64,000 nucleotides of DNA from Ashinkailepas kermadecensis (lineage: Eukaryota > Arthropoda > Thecostraca > Neolepadidae): positions 521,001 through 585,000 of the forward strand of contig JAOTOM010005098.1 of NCBI GenBank assembly GCA_034440615.1, written 5' to 3'. The stretch's first letter is position 1. Each line of letters begins with the position of its first letter. Shown piece by piece: positions 11,261 through 24,714 of the stretch. The notes beneath the pieces are model-generated. The model was not told the DNA's origin and did not search any database. It was given only the letters and a program-made list of their open reading frames with translations. Position numbers and translations under genes: made by a program.

Positions 11261-13144
11261 AGAGTGCGGGTGGTTTCGCCACTGAGAACACGGCGCGGTT
11301 GGTGGCGAATGCCGACTGCCGTTTATTCCACGCGATGAACAGTCTAGACCGTCTCATCAGCGTTCATTATTAAGGCATAGCATTATTGTGATAGCTACTT
11401 CATCACTCATGTTATTCGTAACAATAGCGATACGGCTCGTACACAGCATACCATGTAGAACTAAATCCCCCGCCTATGTCTGTTGAAAAGCTCTGTAGGT
11501 ACTACAGCAATCGCGATTGTATACACGGACGAGTAAACATAGAGTTGACATCCAGAGGATTCAGCTACTAGCATCCGCCGTGTGAGGATCGGGGTTTCTT
11601 AGAACACGCTTCAGACACAGGCTAAAGCGGGTATCGAGCTTCAAAGGAGACTTTGTCTAGCTTGCGCAGGTGGGCTGATCGTGAAGATCGAATTTATGTC
11701 TAGTGCTTAAGCACACAATAATTGTAGGGAACTGTCGCCAATTATTTGAAAGCTTCACATGCAACTTTTAATGGCAGACGACTTCAATTAACGGCAGCAT
11801 TTATGTATGTCAAGAATGGCATGCCAACTTACCCTGTGACCACGGTGAACATTTCGAAGGCTGGTCGAAGCAGAGACAACCAGAACTGAAAAGAGCGCAT
11901 CGTCATTATTATCTGCAGATACCAGCTTGCCACATGTCGAAACACCACGCAATAGTCATAAATTCATGCATTGATAGTGGACTGCACCTGGTAGGGAAAG
12001 ATACCTAAATGTCGCTTGGGGGCGGAGGGCAAACAATTCAGTGTTATCTGATTTTTAAACAAGCTAATTGTTTCTGAAAGTGCTTCGAATTTGATGCATT
12101 AAAGATCTCCAGGAGTATTCCTGTAGAAAGCCGTTGCTCAAGATAGATGTGAATTGAAGCAGTGTGATTGTACATCTATTCAAACGTTGCAGGGGCCACG
12201 CCACTTTTGCGCACTGGTTAGATCCACTAGCACATCGGCATTCACCAACGCTTCCGCCGGACGCTGCACAACCGGCCCAGTTGATGCGCCATTGCGTCAA
12301 GAAAAGGGATGGGCAGCAAGGCGAGGGCGTCGCAGGTTATTCTGCCGACTGACGACAGCAAGAGCTTGATCGCTGTTGCAAGGCGCCATCATACGTGTCA
12401 AATCTCTGTGACCCGTTGACCGACATCAGAGCGAATGCCGTGCCCACATCGCGTGGCCCTCCGCTTGCGGTTGCTGACGTAACCAGAGGCACGAGCTGGA
12501 AGCAAACTGCCTCCCGACACCACCAGCAGGTGCGAATAACGCAAAGTGGATGCTGATTGACTCAGGGGAGGGTGCGTGAATGCCAAGATGCGGACTGTGA
12601 AAAGGCTACAGCACTGGCCGCCTACGACAAAGCCGGAGCCAACCTGTTTCCCAGCAGCTGTCTGCAGATCTAATTACCCCGCAAGGTCAGACGATAGCGA
12701 GTCATAAACGAGTCAGGGTCAGCACAACAGTCGCTATGAATGACAAACAGACAACGCAGCAGGTCGTTAAAACATCACCGCCTACCGCAAATATAACCGT
12801 CACCGCCATCGACGCCGTGCCTTCGCTGCGGCACGGCGTCTCAGCGTCACGCCACTCCACCAGTACCCAACAGTTTTCGCACAGTCATCCTGAGATCAAT
12901 CCTGAGATCGATCAGCATGAATCGATCAGCATCAATCTTCTTTAATATAAAACGATGATTAACCATGCCAAGAACAGCCGACCTCTACAATGAACAGCAA
13001 CGAACGGTGCCATCAGCGCCAGCCATCTCGATGCACGTGAACGTATCGTCGAGGCAGCTCACGTCGTTTGAAAGCACCACAGAGTGAAGCGCGTTCGAAT
13101 TCATGCGCTCCCACACTCCCACACGAGGAAGCGCACGAAAGGAA
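11261..13144. other. No recognisable gene
   Basis: About 1.9 kb of mixed sequence without arrays. Short frames (60-80 codons) occur on both strands without familiar motifs. A short duplication of GAGATCAATC/GAGATCGATC words lies near 12890-12915. Confidence 0.4.
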
Positions 13145-13374
13145 GAGGATTTCGCTGCCCTCCCTCTCCATGTAAGGAGGTCAGGTAAAAGAGGATTTCG
13201 CCGCCCTCCCTCTCCATGTAAGGAGGTCAGGTAAAAGAGGATTTCGCCGCCCTCCCTCTCCCTGTAAGGAGGTCAGGTAAAAGAGGATTTCGCCGCCCTC
13301 CCTCTCCCTGTAAGGAGGTCAGGTAAAAGAGGATTTCGCCGCCCTCCCTCTCCCTGTAAGAAGGTCGGGTAAAA
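13145..13374. repeat. 46-bp tandem repeat, 5 copies
   Basis: Units begin at 13145, 13191 and 13237 and continue every 46 bp. Each has GAGGATTTCGCCGCCC, a TCCCTCTCCMTG middle, and TAAGGAGGTCAGGTAAAA. Copies are nearly identical, suggesting recent expansion. Confidence 0.95.
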
Positions 13375-13500
13375 GCAATTGAAATTAATATGGGTAGCGA
13401 AGAACTGCAATGCTACCGCATGCAAAAAAAAACAATTTTCTAAAGTAAGGCAACCGACACTAACTCTTGCCGTCCCACGGCATTTTGTCACTTTCCCCAC

Positions 13501-13815
13501 GGCACGAGAGGGGTGTTGTTCGGACCCACAGCGCGAGATGGATGTTGTACGGACCCACAGCACGAGAGGGGTGTTGTTCGGACCCACAGCGCGAGATGGA
13601 TGTTATACGGACCCACGGCATGAGAAGGGTGTTGTTCGGACCCACAGCACCAGTAGGGTGATATTTGGATCAACAGCACGAGAGGGATGTTGTACGGACC
13701 CACGGCACGGGGAGAGTTATTATTCTGACCCACAGCACCAGAAGGGTGTTGTACGGACCCACAGCGCAAGAGGGGTGTTGTACGGACCCACAGCACTAGA
13801 GGGGCGTTGTTCGGA
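13501..13815. repeat. 29-bp minisatellite, ~11 copies
   Basis: Units start at 13501, 13530 and 13559 and continue every 29 bp: AGCACGAGAGGGGTGTTG, then TTCGGACCCAC. Variants replace TTCGG with TACGG. A 171-codon plus frame and several minus frames cross it because the unit lacks stops. The repeat peptide (CCSDPQ, RTHS) is a by-product. Confidence 0.94.
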
Positions 13816-14438
13816 CTCCTGGCGCTTCCAGACAGATTGCCAACGACAGGAACAAAACCAGCGCGTTGCTCGTGACGATATTTCGCGACAATAACCGATG
13901 TGCATGCCTTGGGTTGCTGGTTGACCGCTCAAGTCCACTTAAAGGTCAATTTTTCGACACGAAAATTGAGACCTTCTCCATTTAATCGTTCCTGGAATAA
14001 AATCAATAATTGACACGCGATAGAACTTGTCAGCGTAGTATTGATCAGTATTTTAGTGCAATAGGCAAGTGATTTTTTTGCACATCGTCCCATAATATAT
14101 CGATGGTCAAATTGTTATGTAAAGGTGTTGATCTCATTTTCAACCTTCCGAAATCGTTCCCTGACGCTCTTCGTGTACCCAGGGATAAAACGTGGACGTC
14201 AAATTCAGCTTGTACTTCCAACGCAAACCCAGAGTGGATTAAACATGGGCAAATGTCATCTGAGGTGAAATTGGGTCAATGACCCTGAATGACTTTCGAC
14301 AAATCCATGACTCTACCCATGCAAGCACGTTAGCCAATTGTTCCTCAGCCGTCCACCTCTAGTATTGGTCATTTGTGGACAATGAGTCATATCGGTCCAT
14401 ATTTCGCGATTGCGAGAAAAAACCTGACATTCATTTGA
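13816..14438. other. No recognisable gene
   Basis: About 600 bases, AT-rich, non-repetitive. Scattered TGACC/GGTCA words lead into the palindrome cluster that follows. Confidence 0.4.
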
Positions 14439-14544
14439 TGACGTCACAGCTCGGTGACCTGAATCAGGTCACCGAATGAAGATACATCACATAAACTATG
14501 TACAGATGTATCAGGTCACCTGATGTATCTTCACATAGTTTATG
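14439..14544. promoter_or_regulatory. Cluster of palindromes: CRE word, 23-nt palindrome, interlocked inverted repeats
   Basis: Seen directly: TGACGTCA at 14439-14446; a perfect 23-nt palindrome at 14452-14474 (11-nt arms CGGTGACCTGA around a single A); and two inverted-repeat pairs in interlocked order. TGAAGATACATCA (14477-14489) pairs with 14521-14533, and CATAAACTATG (14490-14500) pairs with 14534-14544. AGGTCA/TGACCT half-sites recur, the core word bound by many nuclear receptors (established). Whether this is a regulatory site or a transposon remnant is unknown. Confidence 0.45.
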
Positions 14545-15039
14545 CTCGAGGTCGGTAAAGGACACTTCACCAGCTAACAATCCAGAGGCGCGATAACGAG
14601 TGCTGCTTTTCTGTCATCGGAAAAAGCCTCAGGCGATACAATTTCATCAACACTTTGTACGGGTGAAGGCTACGTGAAGACAGCCCCTCCCTAAGCATAG
14701 CCCCCCCCCCCCACACCACCACACTTTTCCGAGACTGCTCGGATGTCTGGCACTTTGATGTCAAAAGGCTCCTATGCATAAATTACATATAGTATGCATG
14801 GCTGATATGCAATACCTGACTTTCAAGTTGCACTTTCCACACATGAGCCCAGCACGACCGCCAGTTGGGCCCAGTACACTGTTATGTCTTGATGTTTCAT
14901 CAACGGTTATGTATTTACAGGTCATCATTTTGCCATGCTTAATGGTTGAGAAGAACCGTGGCTGCACCTGTGTCCACGGTCACCACCTCCTGAGCTGTCT
15001 TTAGTGTTGGTGGAGTGGAGAGGTGCCCTCAGAGGGGCA
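14545..15039. other. No recognisable gene
   Basis: About 500 bases. A C-run near 14701 and a duplicated ATGCAT word around 14775 are the only oddities. No domain is seen in the short frames. Confidence 0.35.
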
Positions 15040-16060
15040 TATCAGACATACGAGCATTCCATAGCCTTATCGATCCTTCAGTCGTCCTCACCAGCACCTG
15101 GAATGCCCTGACCAACCCTCAGGGAATCCTGTCCAACCCTCAAGGGCATCTCCACCTTCAGGCAGAACTCTGACATCTAGTTGCTCTCTGCACTCCTCAT
15201 GGCCCTATATGGATTTTAGGGGCCCTTCCATCCCAAACCGTAGCGACATCACAGTCCTCTCCGACTCTCAGTGGCTCTATTCATCCGTCAGGGATCCTCC
15301 CCAGTTCTCGACAACCTTTCTGGCTATTAAGGACATTCTAACTCTGCGACCGACCCTCAATATTCATCACAACCATCACTATCCCTTAGGGACACTCATC
15401 GGCCCTCAGAGAACCCTGCTTTTCTCACGGAGACTTCTTCCAAACCTCTTGGGCATTCCAATCCAGCTCTCTCTAGCGTTCAGTGACTCTTTTCAATCGG
15501 CAGGGTCTCTTTCCAGTTGCTAGGGCTCTTACCACTCCTTGACAGCCTTTCTAGCTTCAAGGCCTTTCTAGCTATGAGGCGGGCCCTCAGTATACCTCAC
15601 AACCATCGCTAGTCTGATGGACTCTCCTTAGCTCTCAGATGGCTCTGTTAGCCCTCAGCAGTGCTCTCAAGTTGCTAGGGTTCCCAGTTATCAACAGCTT
15701 TTTGTTTTAAGGACATTCTAGCTCTTAGGCTGACCTTCAGTATTACTCACAAGAATCGCCAGCCCACAGTGACACTTTTTGACTCTCAGGAGGCTCTGAT
15801 CATCCCCCAGAGATCCTTCCCAACCTCATCCAAGTCCAGTCCTCTCTGGCTCTCAGGTACCCTCTTCGTCCCTCATGGCCTCCTGCTTTTAGGATCCTAT
15901 TACCGTCGGTCTCAATAGCCCTTTCTAGCTCTCATCTTAGGGGCGTTCCAGCTCCGAGATGGGCCCTCACTATTCCTCCTCACCTCTTAGGGGTCCTGTT
16001 CATCCCTCAGGAATCCTTTCAAACCCAAGCGGCCCAGCCCTGTCTGGCTCTCAGGCGTCC
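15040..16060. repeat. Heavily decayed ~29-bp repeats with a larger repeated block
   Basis: Words such as GGCTCTCAG, CCCTCAG and GGATCCT recur about every 28-30 bp, much diverged. A longer block (AAGGACATTCTA, then CTCAATATTCATCAC-like sequence) recurs near 15320, 15556, 15705 and 15932, spaced about 232, 148 and 226 bp. These spacings are close to whole multiples of 29, so this looks like a decayed higher-order repeat. Open frames are incidental. Confidence 0.7.
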
Positions 16061-16075
16061 CGCTTATACCTCATC

Positions 16076-16500
16076 AGTGGCGGGTCCAGGGATTGGCCAA
16101 TGGCAACCATTCACAATTTGGGTTTCAGCTGGATCGTATCGCCTCTTCTCTCGCAGACAGTGTCCCTGTCATTAGGTATTTTATTGACCGGATGTGGAGG
16201 AGTGGAAGGTAGTCAGACAATTTCTGGACTGTATTATAGGTAGCTGGAAAACATGCGTGCAGTATGGATCCAGATAATATTTTGTAGCCGGTATTACTTT
16301 CTGATCATATTTTATGTTCAAGTTTATAACCAATTAATATAATTAATATGATAATACAATAATTATTATTTCTTGAATGCCTATTTTGCATCGTTGCTAT
16401 TAATGGAATGATATTGATCGATGCGACACATTTGACGAAAAACAAAATAGAACCTGTGGGTGCCTTCCTGAACATTTACGTGAATTGTGCTATTTTTTAA
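16076..16500. mobile_element. Probable transposon fragment interrupting decayed repeats
   Basis: An AT-rich block lies between two stretches of the same decayed ~29-bp repeat family. Its left edge is CAGTGGCGGGTCCAGG, the kind of terminus seen on many animal non-autonomous DNA transposons and found elsewhere in this window in both orientations. I could not find a matching right terminus, so the right limit is approximate. Confidence 0.45.
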
Positions 16501-16504
16501 ACTC

Positions 16505-17740
16505 AGTGCTACAACAGAGGGCCTCTGTCAAGAGGTCCCCATCATCAAGAGAGCTCACGGGCCCTCTCTGTCAGTTCGCGAGGCCCTTTAGTGACCTGGG
16601 GCCCATCGATCTATGGTTTGGGCTATGATCTATGGTTTGGGTATGGATCTATGGCCCGGGCCGTTTTCGTGGCTCGGGATCCTCTTCATCCGCCTGGGGT
16701 CTGCTGTCAGCTCTGGGCGCTCTCAATCTGCGTGAGCCAAAGCCGACCCAGGGGCGTCGCACGTCCGATCCTGGGCCTTCTTTCACGGCTCAGGGGATCA
16801 CGCCCTCTCTCCTTCGAGCAGGAGGCCCCTTTTCGACAGATCGGTTCTCCTGCATCAGAACTGGCCCCCTTTAGAGATGGCGCCACCTCCTTCGGCCCAG
16901 GGGCCCTCATACAGACTCTGGGCCCTCTCCAATGGGCCGGGATCCTCCAGCAGCTAGGGATCCTCTATGTCGGCTTGGGGAACTTTTTCAGCGACCCAAA
17001 ATCTCCTCATGTCAGGCTGGAGGCCCTCATTCATCAGTTTGGGCCCCCTCCATCGGGGCAAGGGGCCTTGTACGGTTTGGACCCATCCGTCGTCCCAGAG
17101 TCTCCTCACATCGGCTCGGAGCCCCCTCTAGACCCTGGGTCCTCTCTGGCAGCTAGCAGCCTCTCTCTATCGTCTCAGGACCCCTCTTTACCAGCCCAGG
17201 TCCCTTTCCGGCAGGTCTGAGGCCCCTTTACAAGAGCTTGGACCCTCTCCAAACATAACTTCAGGAATATTGAGTAAGAGATGGCTATGGAGGAGCATGT
17301 TTTGATTTACCACAAAGCGTTAGATTTAATAAGTTTTAATAACATTCAACTCACAATTGAATGATGCCTTTGTACTGCATGGTATGCTTGTACACGCATT
17401 TTGGTATATAGCTTATAACTGTTATCCTATGATGTTCCCAGTGAAAACAAGGGATGAAAGAAGTCAGGGGCCATTTCGTCGGCTTGGGACTGTCCTTCAA
17501 CCCAGGATCCATTTATTTTGGCTAGAGGCCCTCTCCTTCAGCCCGTAGGCCCTTACAAAGATCCGGGCCCATCCGCCTATCTAGAAGAAATGCACGTTGG
17601 CCAGCCCAGGACCCTGAACATCTGCCCGCAGGCACTGTCCGTTGGCTCTGGGCCCTCTGCATCGGCTCGGGACCCTCTCCGTCAGCACAGGGGATTTTTC
17701 GCCGGCCCGGGGGCCCTTGCGCTCCTCCTGCGCCTACACC
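16505..17740. repeat. Decayed ~29-30-bp repeats (GGGCCCTCTCC family)
   Basis: Words such as GGGCCCTCTCC, CATCGGCTCGGG and GGATCC recur about every 29-30 bp with heavy divergence. An AT-rich stretch at about 17255-17460 interrupts the family, which resumes to about 17720. A 209-codon plus frame (16591-17220) is Gly/Pro/Ser-rich and repeat-derived. It probably belongs with the 15.0-16.1 kb repeats. Confidence 0.65.
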
Positions 17741-18090
17741 TGAGAGACCCTTGTTGTAGAGACATGGTGTAGTTGCCTGAAGGACCCCTCGGACCCGTCA
17801 TGGGGTGTGACTGCCCCGGGCCCCCGGGGTCCCCCTTTGCTGCGCCATTGCATCAACCATAACCAGTTGAGACCGACCTCCTGATACATTATTTTCATTA
17901 ATCAGCCAGGACCATCATGGATTATCATGGATTATCATGGAGTGATTGTGTGCATATCCTACAAGTTTCCACATAGCATTCACTGAATGGTTAGGGTTAA
18001 TATCCCCATAGGCATGACAACGTCAGACCAGCAATGCATTTGGTCCTATTCAAACATCTAATCTTGAATTCGAAGTCCAATGTGCCTAAG
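17741..18090. other. Spacer with a 10-bp triplicate
   Basis: Contains three tandem copies of ATTATCATGG-like sequence near 17910-17940. A single TTAGGG occurs near 17993, far short of a telomeric run. Confidence 0.5.
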
Positions 18091-18091
18091 C

Positions 18092-18240
18092 ATACCGACC
18101 GATGCAGAGCCTCCCATTCCATACCGACCGTGCGAGCCTCCATTCCTACCACCATGGCCTCCATTCCATACCGACCGATGCAGAGCCTCCCATTCCATAC
18201 CGACCGATGCAGAGCCTCCCATTACATACCGACGTCCAAT
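18092..18240. repeat. 29-bp tandem repeat, ~4-5 copies
   Basis: Repeats of CCGACCGATGCAGAGCC followed by TCCCATTCCATA, with one degenerate copy carrying ACCATGGCC. No coding role. Confidence 0.85.
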
Positions 18241-20562
<2,322 letters not shown>

Positions 20563-21369
20563 ATGGCAGCCAGGGACGTAGCTAGAAATACTCCAAGGAT
20601 GGGACGAATTTTTCGAAGGAGGCTCTGACTGTCCGCACAATTTTTAAAGCCCCCGGATTTCGGGTACTTTATTTCGGAAACTCACCGATTCTTTTTCTGT
20701 AGAAAAATAAACTTTGTTCTCTCTTTTTGAAGTCTTCATTAGGGCCCGAATCGTCGGATGTGCCTTCCTCCTCAAATTGTGAATATGCATGACATTGTGA
20801 TGAACCAGGAATGCAGACCGCCTGAACATGCATCTCGATGCAAGATGCCAAAACATCATCGGAAAAAACGTCGATTCAGTATACTGCAAAGGGTACTTAA
20901 ACGCTTGTAAGGGCTCGCATACTCCCGTGAGGGCTTGCACGCATTCGGATTTGCAAGGGGTTGTAGACATTCGCAAAGGTCCGTAAACGTTCGTGATGGC
21001 CGGCAGGCGTTCGTGGGGATCCGAAGACATTCGTGGGGCTTGCGACTTTTTCAAGAGCCCTTAGACGTCCGTAGCGGCCCGCAGAAGTTCGTAAGAGTCT
21101 GAGCACGTTCACAAGGATCCAAAAGCGTTCGTGAGGGCTCGTAGACGTTCTTGGAGATCCGACAACAGCCAGAAAAAGTGATGCTGGCATTTCTATCTCC
21201 TCCATGTTGGCATTTCTATCTCCTCCATGTTGGCATTTCTATCTCCTCCATGCCGATCTCGTGGAGATAACGTACGGGCCCCTGACGTGCAATGAAGGGC
21301 TTGGAAGCCCAAGGAGGGGGCGACTGCCTCCGCCCGCCCCCTCCCCTTGGCTACGTCCCTGGGGGCAGC
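20563..21369. mobile_element. Non-autonomous TIR DNA transposon, copy 1
   Basis: Bounded by CAGGGACGTAGCT at 20571 and its complement GGCTACGTCCCTG ending at 21361. The 8 bases on either side (ATGGCAGC, GGGGCAGC) match at 6 of 8, compatible with an 8-bp target-site duplication. Inside are a unique part (20590-20880), a degenerate ~20-bp minisatellite with CGTTCGT and GGGCCCGTAGA words (20885-21170), and a 23-bp triplicate (21187-21255). It has no transposase frame. The 37.95-kb element is the same family, reversed. An 8-bp duplication fits hAT or P-type elements, but I do not assign a superfamily. Confidence 0.75.
21187..21255. repeat. 23-bp triplicate inside transposon copy 1
   Basis: Three near-perfect tandem copies of TTGGCATTTCTATCTCCTCC plus ATG. 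No counterpart was noted in copy 2, so it probably expanded after the two copies separated (inference). Confidence 0.9.
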
Positions 21370-22760
21370 CCACCCCTGGTATGCAGCCTTCGCTATTTTT
21401 GGTGCTTTCAAATATACCGCACGTCTTCCTGTGCGGTATGTACGCGCATTATATATACGCATGTGTACTAGGTATATGATAGGTATTATATAGGTAGTAT
21501 ATGACTAGGTAGTTGAAATGAATACGATAGCCATACCTGCGGTGAAGAAACCAATTCTGCTGACCGACATGGCACCGCTGCTAGAACCACTGCACCTGAA
21601 ATCAAACGTTTCTGTCAACAATAGAACACAAGCCCGACTACCGAGATGAAGAACTTCATCCATTTGTTATGTACGTGATATATATATCTATATATATATA
21701 TATATATATATACCATATACATACCGTGATATATATGCATATATACAGTATCGCGTGCTCCAACATACGTTAATTGATTTTCACGTGGTCGTGAGCGATG
21801 AAGATGTCCAAAGGTTTTTCGACATCACATGCCACGGATTTGATCGAGGTCGAAATAAAAGTAGAAATTTTGGAACAACCAAGGGAATGCCACAAGGTTG
21901 GATGACATTGCTACTAATAGCTTACGTATGGAAAATCCAGGAGGATGCTGGTAGGCCCCGTCCCCCAAATATTCAGCAGAATAAACATGAAATTTAATAT
22001 CGCAATTGCAATGCAATTAATTGACCAGAGAGCCGTGACATTCGTTATTGGGCCTTCAGATCGGATCAGGGGTGTCTCATTGCATGCGCTAAGGGGGCCA
22101 CTGGCCCTCTCAATCATTGACTTGGCTGCCCCTTAAAAAATGATTTGGCCCACTCAATCATTGATTTACCACCAATCAGGCTGAAGTTCAACCATTAGAC
22201 CGATGGGCGGACACTCGGTACAAATAGTTTTGGGAGCGGCTTTGGCCATGAAAAATGGTCATCCCCTTCAACCCAACGAATTGTATAAAGTGACAGCCAT
22301 GGTTGAGATATCACGTCTACATAACCGGCGTCTCCCGAGACGCTGACCCAAGTCCCGGCATTGACGATCGAGTTCCGAGAGCTACGAGTGCTCTGCATGC
22401 CGCACAGACTCCAAGCTGCGTTCGGTCAGCTGTTCTAGGTGTTCTGAACCAGCCGTGGTCCGAGGTCGAGGTCAGTGTGGGAACCCGGCTGACTTGTGCT
22501 CGACTGGGGCTATATGAGAAACTGGCACCGCTGTCAACTGACACAATCGACCGCCTGGGTGGAGATGGTAGAACATTATCGGTGAGGTCCAATACATGGA
22601 AGCAACGAGTGTTGCCAATTTGGTTGGTGGAGCCCACCCTATCGGGTTACATGTCTAGAGAGCAGGGGGTGGGCCGGGCCGAGGCAATGATGGTGGAATC
22701 CAAGCCCCACCAAAAATATAGGGAACTCCACCTCTGACTGACGGGAGGCCAGGGATGTGC
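21370..22760. other. No recognisable gene
   Basis: Contains a short interrupted (TA)n near 21678-21712 and AT-rich sequence, then a higher-GC segment at about 22310-22640 with overlapping frames on both strands (plus 144 codons, minus 106 codons). Neither has a domain I recognise. The composition step at about 22300 is the only coding-like hint. Confidence 0.35.
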
Positions 22761-23105
22761 TCCACGGGCCGGTGGAGACGCTGTCGCCGCTGCCTCTGTA
22801 CCTCAACTGACCTGGTGTCAGGTGAGATGCTCCACAGGCCGGTGGAGACGTTGTCACCGCTGCCTCTGTATCTCAACTGACCTGGTGTCAGGTGAGATGC
22901 TCAACAGGCTGATGGAGACGTTGTCGCCGCTTCCTCTCCTCAACTGGCCTGGTGTCAGGTAAGATGCTCCACAGGCTGATGGAGACGTTGTCACCGCTGC
23001 CTCTGTACCTCAACTGACTTGGTGTCAGGTGAGATGCTCCACAGGCCGGTGGAGACGCTGCCGCCGCTGTCTCTGTATCGCGACTGCCTGCAATCGGTGG
23101 CCGGT
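22761..23105. repeat. 70-bp tandem repeat, 5 copies
   Basis: Units start at 22761, 22831, 22901, about 22968 and 23038. Each contains TCCACAGGCCGGTGGAGACG, then TGTCACCGCTGCCTCTGTA, then CAACTGACCTGGTGTCAGGT. The last part holds a CCTGGTGTCAGG hairpin-like word. The third copy lacks a few bases and the fifth decays. Confidence 0.93.
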
Positions 23106-24019
23106 GGAGATTTCGCGCACACTTCACCAGATGACCTTCCCACCGCCGAGTGAGGAGTCGAAAACCCTCGGCACTGACGACCGCTCGACGCTCTTGCACA
23201 TATTGGCCATCAAAGGGCAGGTGTGGATCCAGAAGGTTCGGATGGTGGCCAAATTAATAATGAAATCTTTATCTTCGCAAACCTCTTCGGATTTGAACCG
23301 CCAACATATGTGGGGTTTGCTTAAGATAGTATGCACGTGATGAAATGTTCTTAGACTTCGAGAAAGTATCAACATTTTAGTGAAAGATATTTGCCAAAAG
23401 TCGGCCTCTTGGGGGGGGGGATGGCCCCTACCCTCTCCCCCTTAGATCCATCAGTGCCAACAGGTGAGGATGAATCTCGGCGTAGCGATTTACAGGTGCA
23501 CGGACAGGCCACGATTGACATCTGGGGTGTTAAGAAGGTGCAATTCGTCTGGTCTCGGTTTGTTCTTGCGGTACAGCTTCGCAGCCAGCGTGGTACAAAG
23601 CAGCGTAGTGCAAAGCAGCGTAGTGCAAATACATTGCACTGCAGCCCGATGGTTGGCTTGCTGCCAAGTTTGGAGCTTAGAGTGTAGTGCGAAAGATAGA
23701 CCTGTGCGGACTCCTCCCTGCAAACTGAATACGTGCATGCAATTGCCAAGTTGGATGACATGTCCCTGGGCCAGGCTTAGTTTGCAGTTCGGACCGATCG
23801 CGAATCGTTCATAGTGTGTCTGAAGAAACCGATGCGGACTTCAAAATGTCCGCTTTGGTTTCAAAATAAATCGAAGTCAATTGAAGTATATGCCTAATTT
23901 CACTTGCAAGCTTCAGTGGTGAGACATCATGATCTGCGAACAGCTAGAGAAATGTGAATTATGCGAACGCCTGAAGCGCAGAAAAAGCAAAGCGAATTAC
24001 TTTTCTATGTAGTAAGCAT
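23106..24019. other. No recognisable gene
   Basis: About 900 bases. A small repeat of AAGCAGCGTAGTGCAAAGC-like words lies near 23598-23635. Frames of 80-130 codons overlap on opposite strands without a recognised domain. Confidence 0.4.
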
Positions 24020-24218
24020 ATCTGCAGAGGGGCCGGGATGGCCGAGTCATTAAAGTGTTGAGCTCTGGGTACCAAGGGTCACGGGTTCAACACTCGCACC
24101 ACTCAGGACATTTCCTAATCCCACGGACCACCGGCGGAACAGTGTGGGCGGTGCCATTAGCCGTAATCATGCATAAAGTGCGCCGAGAACCATCCAATAA
24201 ATGAGCAGATCTGCAGAG
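24020..24218 (+). mobile_element. tRNA-derived SINE with perfect 10-bp target-site duplication
   Basis: Direct repeats ATCTGCAGAG at 24020-24029 and 24209-24218 flank a 179-bp body. The 5' part resembles a tRNA of Leu/Ser type: an A-box-like TGGCCGAGTCATTAAAG near 24039 and a B-box GGTTCAACACT at 24084-24094, which together form an internal RNA polymerase III promoter (established). The rest is a tRNA-unrelated body ending in an AATAAATG-type tail. The intact duplication suggests fairly recent insertion. The anticodon arm is degenerate, so it is not a functional tRNA gene. Confidence 0.82.
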
Positions 24219-24714
24219 ATAATGTCATTGTTCGATAACCTGATCGGTTTCAACGAAAAGTCCCACGAAGGATGTATTTCGATCATACAGATCGCCGGCG
24301 CGTCGCGTTGTTCCGTTTTTGTTGTTGTTGTCTTCCAATGGTACCGACGAGACACAGCCACTGAGGGGGGGGGGGAGAAAAACCGGGCGATGTGACCACC
24401 CTCCTTAGATGACGGGACTTAATAGTTCCCTCTTTCGGCTCCTCTCAGGTGCATTTCCAGCTACGAAGCGCCTCGGTGTCGTTGTAAAAATTTGACGCGT
24501 GGCTGGTTCACATGCCCATGGTGTCGTTCCACATCGGCTATCTATCGGTTCTCCCGCAACACGTCCACGACAGCCCTTTTAAGAAGCTGGCTCCGTCGGC
24601 ATTATGGGCGCCCGGTGGCGACACCTATCATTGCAGCTCGGCAACACAGCCCACGTTCCTCTGCGTTCGCTTTGGCTCCCGTAAGTGCAGCGGCATCCGA
24701 TTTTACTCAACCCG
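24219..24714. other. No recognisable gene
   Basis: About 500 bases with a G-run near 24365 and short overlapping plus-strand frames (78 codons each) of no recognised family. Confidence 0.4.

Noticed and set aside
13145..13374. TAAGGAGGT words resembling bacterial ribosome-binding sites
   Set aside because: They are part of a repeated 46-bp unit in eukaryote-like DNA and are not followed by any consistent start codon.
17985..17998. TTAGGG word suggesting a telomere
   Set aside because: Single copy only. No telomeric run exists in the window.
21755..21997. 80-codon plus frame with mixed composition as a transposase fragment
   Set aside because: No catalytic motif or family resemblance that I can support.
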